DNA of 64,000 nucleotides from contig NC_091108.1 of the NCBI RefSeq assembly GCF_024713975.1, positions 2,414,501 through 2,478,500 of the forward strand, in the 5' to 3' direction. Source of the DNA: Paralichthys olivaceus (lineage: Eukaryota > Chordata > Actinopteri > Pleuronectiformes > Paralichthyidae). Position 1 is the stretch's first letter; every line of letters begins with the position of its first letter. Below are positions 60,703 through 64,000 of this stretch, in pieces. A program made the translations under genes and the position numbers. The notes under the pieces are model-generated. The model was not told the DNA's origin. It did no database searches and saw nothing but the letters and a program-made list of their open reading frames with translations.

Positions 60703-62938
60703 AAAACCTGCAAACTGTTTGATGACGTACGTTTCTAACTAGTTTCCAATGATTTAAATTTAACTTCTTTGACTTTTGATATAAAGTTCAGCATATTAAA
60801 TAGTACCTGACACTTTTCCAAAACATCTCACAGCAGGTGGGCATAATGTGCACAGTATATATATTTATAGGTATGTTATGTTCCACTGTCCGGTAAAGTT
60901 TATTTATATTAAAGTAAAACACTTAATGGTTTACACGTTGTGCAATAGTTACCAAACTTGTTAAAGGATGCACCGGGCTTCGAGATCCTTCCAGCCTCTG
61001 GAAGATGCATAGAATAGTTTAGCATTGTCCTTGTTTTTTCCGTTTCTGCTGAATCTCAATTTAACGCACCTTATAGAAAAATGCTAGAGCAATTATAATC
61101 CGGGCTAATGGGGAGTCACGACCCAGGGTAGGTTTGCACTGCCGTTTGAAGCTGCGGCAAACAAAGATTCTTTTGTGTGAGTCTTTCCAGGGTCTTTAAC
61201 CTGAAACGCAGACAGTGAGGCAGAGAGATTTCCACAACAGATGTGATCGGCCGTATGTTTTTCATTTCCTCCGCATTTCCTCTACATTATACATGATCAT
61301 GGCGAGGCACTTACATGGATCAAACATGTGCTATGTCAAGTAATTACTGCAGCATGTCAGTACCTCCAAGAATAGGATAAAGCAAAGTCCAGGGGGAGAA
61401 TGCCATGCCCGAGTAAGAGGCCTTTTATCAAATGAGACTTTACTGCCGTTCAGTTACTTTAAGTTGACACGGCATGTACACTCTTCCGCTGAACCATGGG
61501 AGTTGCATTTTGAATCGGCACACGTGGCGCTCAGTGCATAATCTGTCAGTGTGAGAATATAATCAGCCCCAGGATATTGAAGTAGATGATCAAGGAAGGA
61601 AGTTGGATCAGTTTTAATTTCCACAATTGTGTCCAAACCCAAGAGATGTTAGCTTCTGAGGGATCTGTTGGACAAATGCTGTGATCCTCAGACATCTTGA
61701 ATTGTGCGTGTGTGACAGACATTTGAAGATGTTAGACTGTAACAGAGTCACCTTTTGTGAGTTTTGACTTTTGCATGCGGTGTTTGGATATTTCAACATG
61801 GTCGTATCTCTTATTTCATTTCAGAATACACGTATTAACTATTTCCGTGGATCCTCTACAAGCTGTAATGGACGTTTAGATTTAGAATTAACATAGAAAA
61901 GCTACTAACATCATTATATGAGATGGATTTAAAAACACAACAGTCTGTATCTTCACAGATTGATCAGGTTTCATCTTTTCAAGAGCGATTCAGACATAGC
62001 TCTACGTTGTAGTAATTCGTCAAGATTATCGGAAAAGTAGAATTAATCTGACCACAAATCCCAGTTCATTAAATCGTGTGAAGAAGTCGAGACCTCCTCC
62101 CCTCCCCATCGACCCCCTTTGTCCTAATTCCGTGCCTGTCGGTTTTACCAATAACCACAGCTGAACCAGACCATCTCTTTGTCCCACCTCCGGCTCTCTC
62201 GAGTTCACCACCGTCGTCTGAGTTGTGTGACATGGGATTAGCGTGTCTGTGTGTTAGCATGCAAGCAGCAAGGTCAGACAAGTTCCTCTGGATCAAAGCT
62301 GACAGGCACAGCGCAGGACCCCTGGACACTTAACCCCACTGAGCTGATTTACCCTCTTTGCTGCCCTCTCTTCGGTGGGCGACTCTCTCTCAGATCTGCT
62401 TCACTAACTGAGATAAAACATCCCGTATTTAATTTGACATATCCCCAGCTCACTGATACACACACGGCTAAACAGGAACATTGTGATTTTCAGAGTATAC
62501 CCATGCAACTCCTGGCTCAGGAACATATAATGTCAGTATTTGTTTGAGACTGGAATTCCAGGGAATGTCAGAGTCTGACGGATTCGCAACAAGAGTCACA
62601 TTCAGGCAAGGTGTCTGGGTAGAACACGCAAGAGGCAGGATTCCATGGAAAGCAGTGTTTTTACAGCAAATCAAGTTGTACCTATTCTCAACTTGAAGTA
62701 CTGTCTGAACCTTTGTTTGTGAAGTATTAGTATTGCAAATATAAATAATGCATGTGTGTGTGTGTGTGTGTCGATCTTTTCTCTGCTACAGTACATCAAT
62801 GGTGGAAACCTGGAGCAGCTGCTCGACAGCAACACGCACCTGAGTTGGCCCGCCAGGGTGAAGCTGGCCTGTGATATCGCCAGCGGTCTGGCCTACCTGC
62901 ACTCCAAAGGCATATTCCACCGGGACCTCACCTCCAAG
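51269..62938 (+). CDS. tesk2: testis-specific protein kinase 2, N-terminal half (partial)
   Basis: Dual-specificity kinase of the LIMK/TESK group that phosphorylates cofilin and so controls actin turnover. Coding exons in the window: 51269-51391, 52089-52208, 56898-57019, 59200-59248, 62792-62938 (187 residues). The start [19 protein letters not shown] matches the known TESK2 N-terminus. It is followed by [20 protein letters not shown]. Kinase landmarks are the glycine loop GSGFFSDV (72-79), VMALK lysine 94, helix-C glutamate 108 and the catalytic loop HRDLTSK (181-187, Asp183). The motif HRDLTS, rather than HRDLKP, is diagnostic of the group. The frame is open through all joins. The activation segment (DFG) and C-terminal tail lie beyond the right edge. 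Bases 62939-64000 are intron. The tesk2 versus tesk1 choice rests on remembered sequence. Confidence 0.93.
52209..56897 (+). other. tesk2 intron 3 (non-coding)
   Basis: No exon between the VFK-ending exon and the next at 56898. Contents: a segment at 52650-52870 weakly similar to 16210-16470, a stretch starting TTAAAGGTCCACGTG at 53678 that may be a degraded MITE end, a G/A-rich stretch at about 54110-54620, and (TA)n at 54786-54822. Confidence 0.5.
54786..54822. repeat. (TA)n microsatellite
   Basis: About 18 TA units in tesk2 intron 3. Confidence 0.95.
57020..59199 (+). other. tesk2 intron 4 (non-coding)
   Basis: No exon seen. (TG)n at 58329-58353. Duplicated short GTGTAATTAC-type words occur near 57780-57820. 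Nothing else recognised. Confidence 0.45.
58329..58353. repeat. (TG)n microsatellite
   Basis: About 12 TG units in tesk2 intron 4. Confidence 0.95.
59255..59275. repeat. (AC)n microsatellite just inside tesk2 intron 5
   Basis: About ten AC units starting right after the 5' splice site GAG|GTAGATAC. Confidence 0.93.
60678..60703. repeat. (AC)n microsatellite
   Basis: About 13 AC units within tesk2 intron 5. Confidence 0.95.
62753..62771. repeat. (TG)n microsatellite near the acceptor of the HRDLTSK exon
   Basis: TG units from 62753, followed by CGATCTTTTCTCTGCTACAG, a normal pyrimidine tract and acceptor for the exon at 62792. Confidence 0.93.
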
Positions 62939-64000
62939 GTTAGCTGCACAGGCTAATTGGTCATTTAGAGGAGAAACCGCAGATAAAAACAAAACCAGAG
63001 GTCTGCTTGTGTTTTTGTTTTGGAGACGTGCGGACCTGTGTCTGTTTCACTCCGTGTTTAATCAAGACACTAAATATATGAAGTATACTGTATTTTCTGA
63101 CGCTCACGCAAACGTAATCCTTATTTTGATGTAAGTTCCAGAAACATAGATACGATGTAAAATAAAACAAAAATGTATTTGTCTCTGCTTATTGTTAGTG
63201 CAGAAACAATTAGTTATCAGTGTAGTTGAGACTGTTGTGTCTTTATTTTGTTTGTTTAGAGAAGAAGACAATGTATGACTGAAAAAGACATTGTCAGTTC
63301 AGATGATTGCTCCATGACACTTCCTTTTGATTTGTACTTTTGAGTTTTCCCTCTTCAGTATAGAGAATTCACAGGATTTTTAAACAGAATATTTTCAGAT
63401 ATTAGTTGGTTTTGAAAACTTGAAGTGCATTTAATATAATTTATTCATAAATGCATTAAGGTCCCAGGATAATGAAGCAACCTCTATTTGTCAGACTTGT
63501 ATTTTAGATGATATCGTTGGTAATCACCTTTTTTGTTTGTGTGCTCTTTTAGTCATAGACCTAATAACCTCTCTGTAAAAAACACAGTGTCGCTGTCGCA
63601 TGTGAGAATCTCTCCTCGGCAGCTTCTAGTTTTCCAACTTGACCCGGAGCCATGTTGGCACAGACGGACAGTGTGCACTCTGCTGTAAACACATATTTAT
63701 TGCCAGTCTAAGACTGTAGGTGCTCATCTTCAGGAAAAAAACAAAAGTGCACAGAACAGTGTAAGTGACATCGAACCAGAATCTTTCACTGGAAAGATAT
63801 TGTTAATGCAGCTGGGTGGATGATGTCATATGTCTTTGCTAGATCATAGTTCCTCAAATGAATGCAAAGTGTAATGACTCATACTTCTGTCCTGGAGGTT
63901 GTTGAGCAGAGACTTATTCATTAATATTTCATGTTCATTTGATGCTATTTACTCGTTGCAAACACCTTCCTACTGTAACTTGACCCTATGTTTTAGAGAT
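62939..64000 (+). other. tesk2 intron 6, cut by the window edge
   Basis: AT-rich sequence with no exon candidate that would encode the expected next kinase segment (the Asn and DFG region). Nothing else recognised. Confidence 0.5.

Larger units (their letters stand above)
59249..62791 (+). other. tesk2 intron 5 (non-coding)
   Basis: About 3.5 kb with no exon. An (AC)n run (59255-59275) starts six bases after the donor, (AC)n also lies at 60678-60703, and (TG)n at 62753-62771 sits next to the acceptor. A GAAGTATATCAG-like AT-rich remainder has no recognised element. Confidence 0.45.

Overview
This is a vertebrate genomic window, most likely from a ray-finned (percomorph-type) teleost. The genes have GT-AG introns and the introns are compact. 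Teleost-style tRNA-derived SINE and MITE-like repeats, long (GT)n/(GAT)n/(GGAT)n microsatellites and CpG-rich promoters are present, and nothing looks prokaryotic. Species assignment is an inference from style and gene content.

Layout, left to right. The 3' end of copa (coatomer alpha, + strand; last four coding exons, stop at 1091) is followed by a complete nicastrin gene, ncstn (+, 17 coding exons, 1881-10594, 700 aa). A GC-rich region at about 12.3-13.3 kb and a 7 kb intron lead into vangl2 (+, coding 20104-23792, 525 aa, long 3' UTR to about 26.5 kb). Next comes an Fc-receptor gamma-chain gene, fcer1g (+, 27075-28176; signal-peptide exon not found). A complete nectin-4 gene (+, 11 coding exons, 31170-42463, 582 aa) follows. 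A two-finger C2H2 zinc-finger gene of unassigned name lies on the minus strand (46457 down to 44822, 414 aa). The 5' half of tesk2 (+, first exon at about 48.1-48.5 kb, start codon 51269) runs off the right edge after the HRDLTSK catalytic-loop exon.

The genes do not form an operon. What they share is conserved linkage: copa, ncstn, vangl2, fcer1g and nectin4 all have human orthologues in 1q23, although there copa is in the opposite orientation and many immune genes lie between vangl2 and nectin4. Functionally they cover COPI transport, gamma-secretase, planar cell polarity, ITAM signalling, nectin adhesion, a putative DNA-binding protein and an actin-regulatory (cofilin) kinase.

I found no CRISPR array, no intact transposase and no plausible new gene system. 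The most interesting signals are regulatory: a (GT)41 tract that directly abuts the AG of the last fcer1g acceptor, a short satellite carrying DR1 and a perfect palindromic oestrogen-response element just upstream of tesk2, two upstream ORFs in the tesk2 leader, a perfect CLEAR-type E-box upstream of the zinc-finger gene, and MITE-like elements on both sides of nectin4. Exon boundaries were read by eye from splice signals, reading-frame continuity and remembered family sequences; no search was run.
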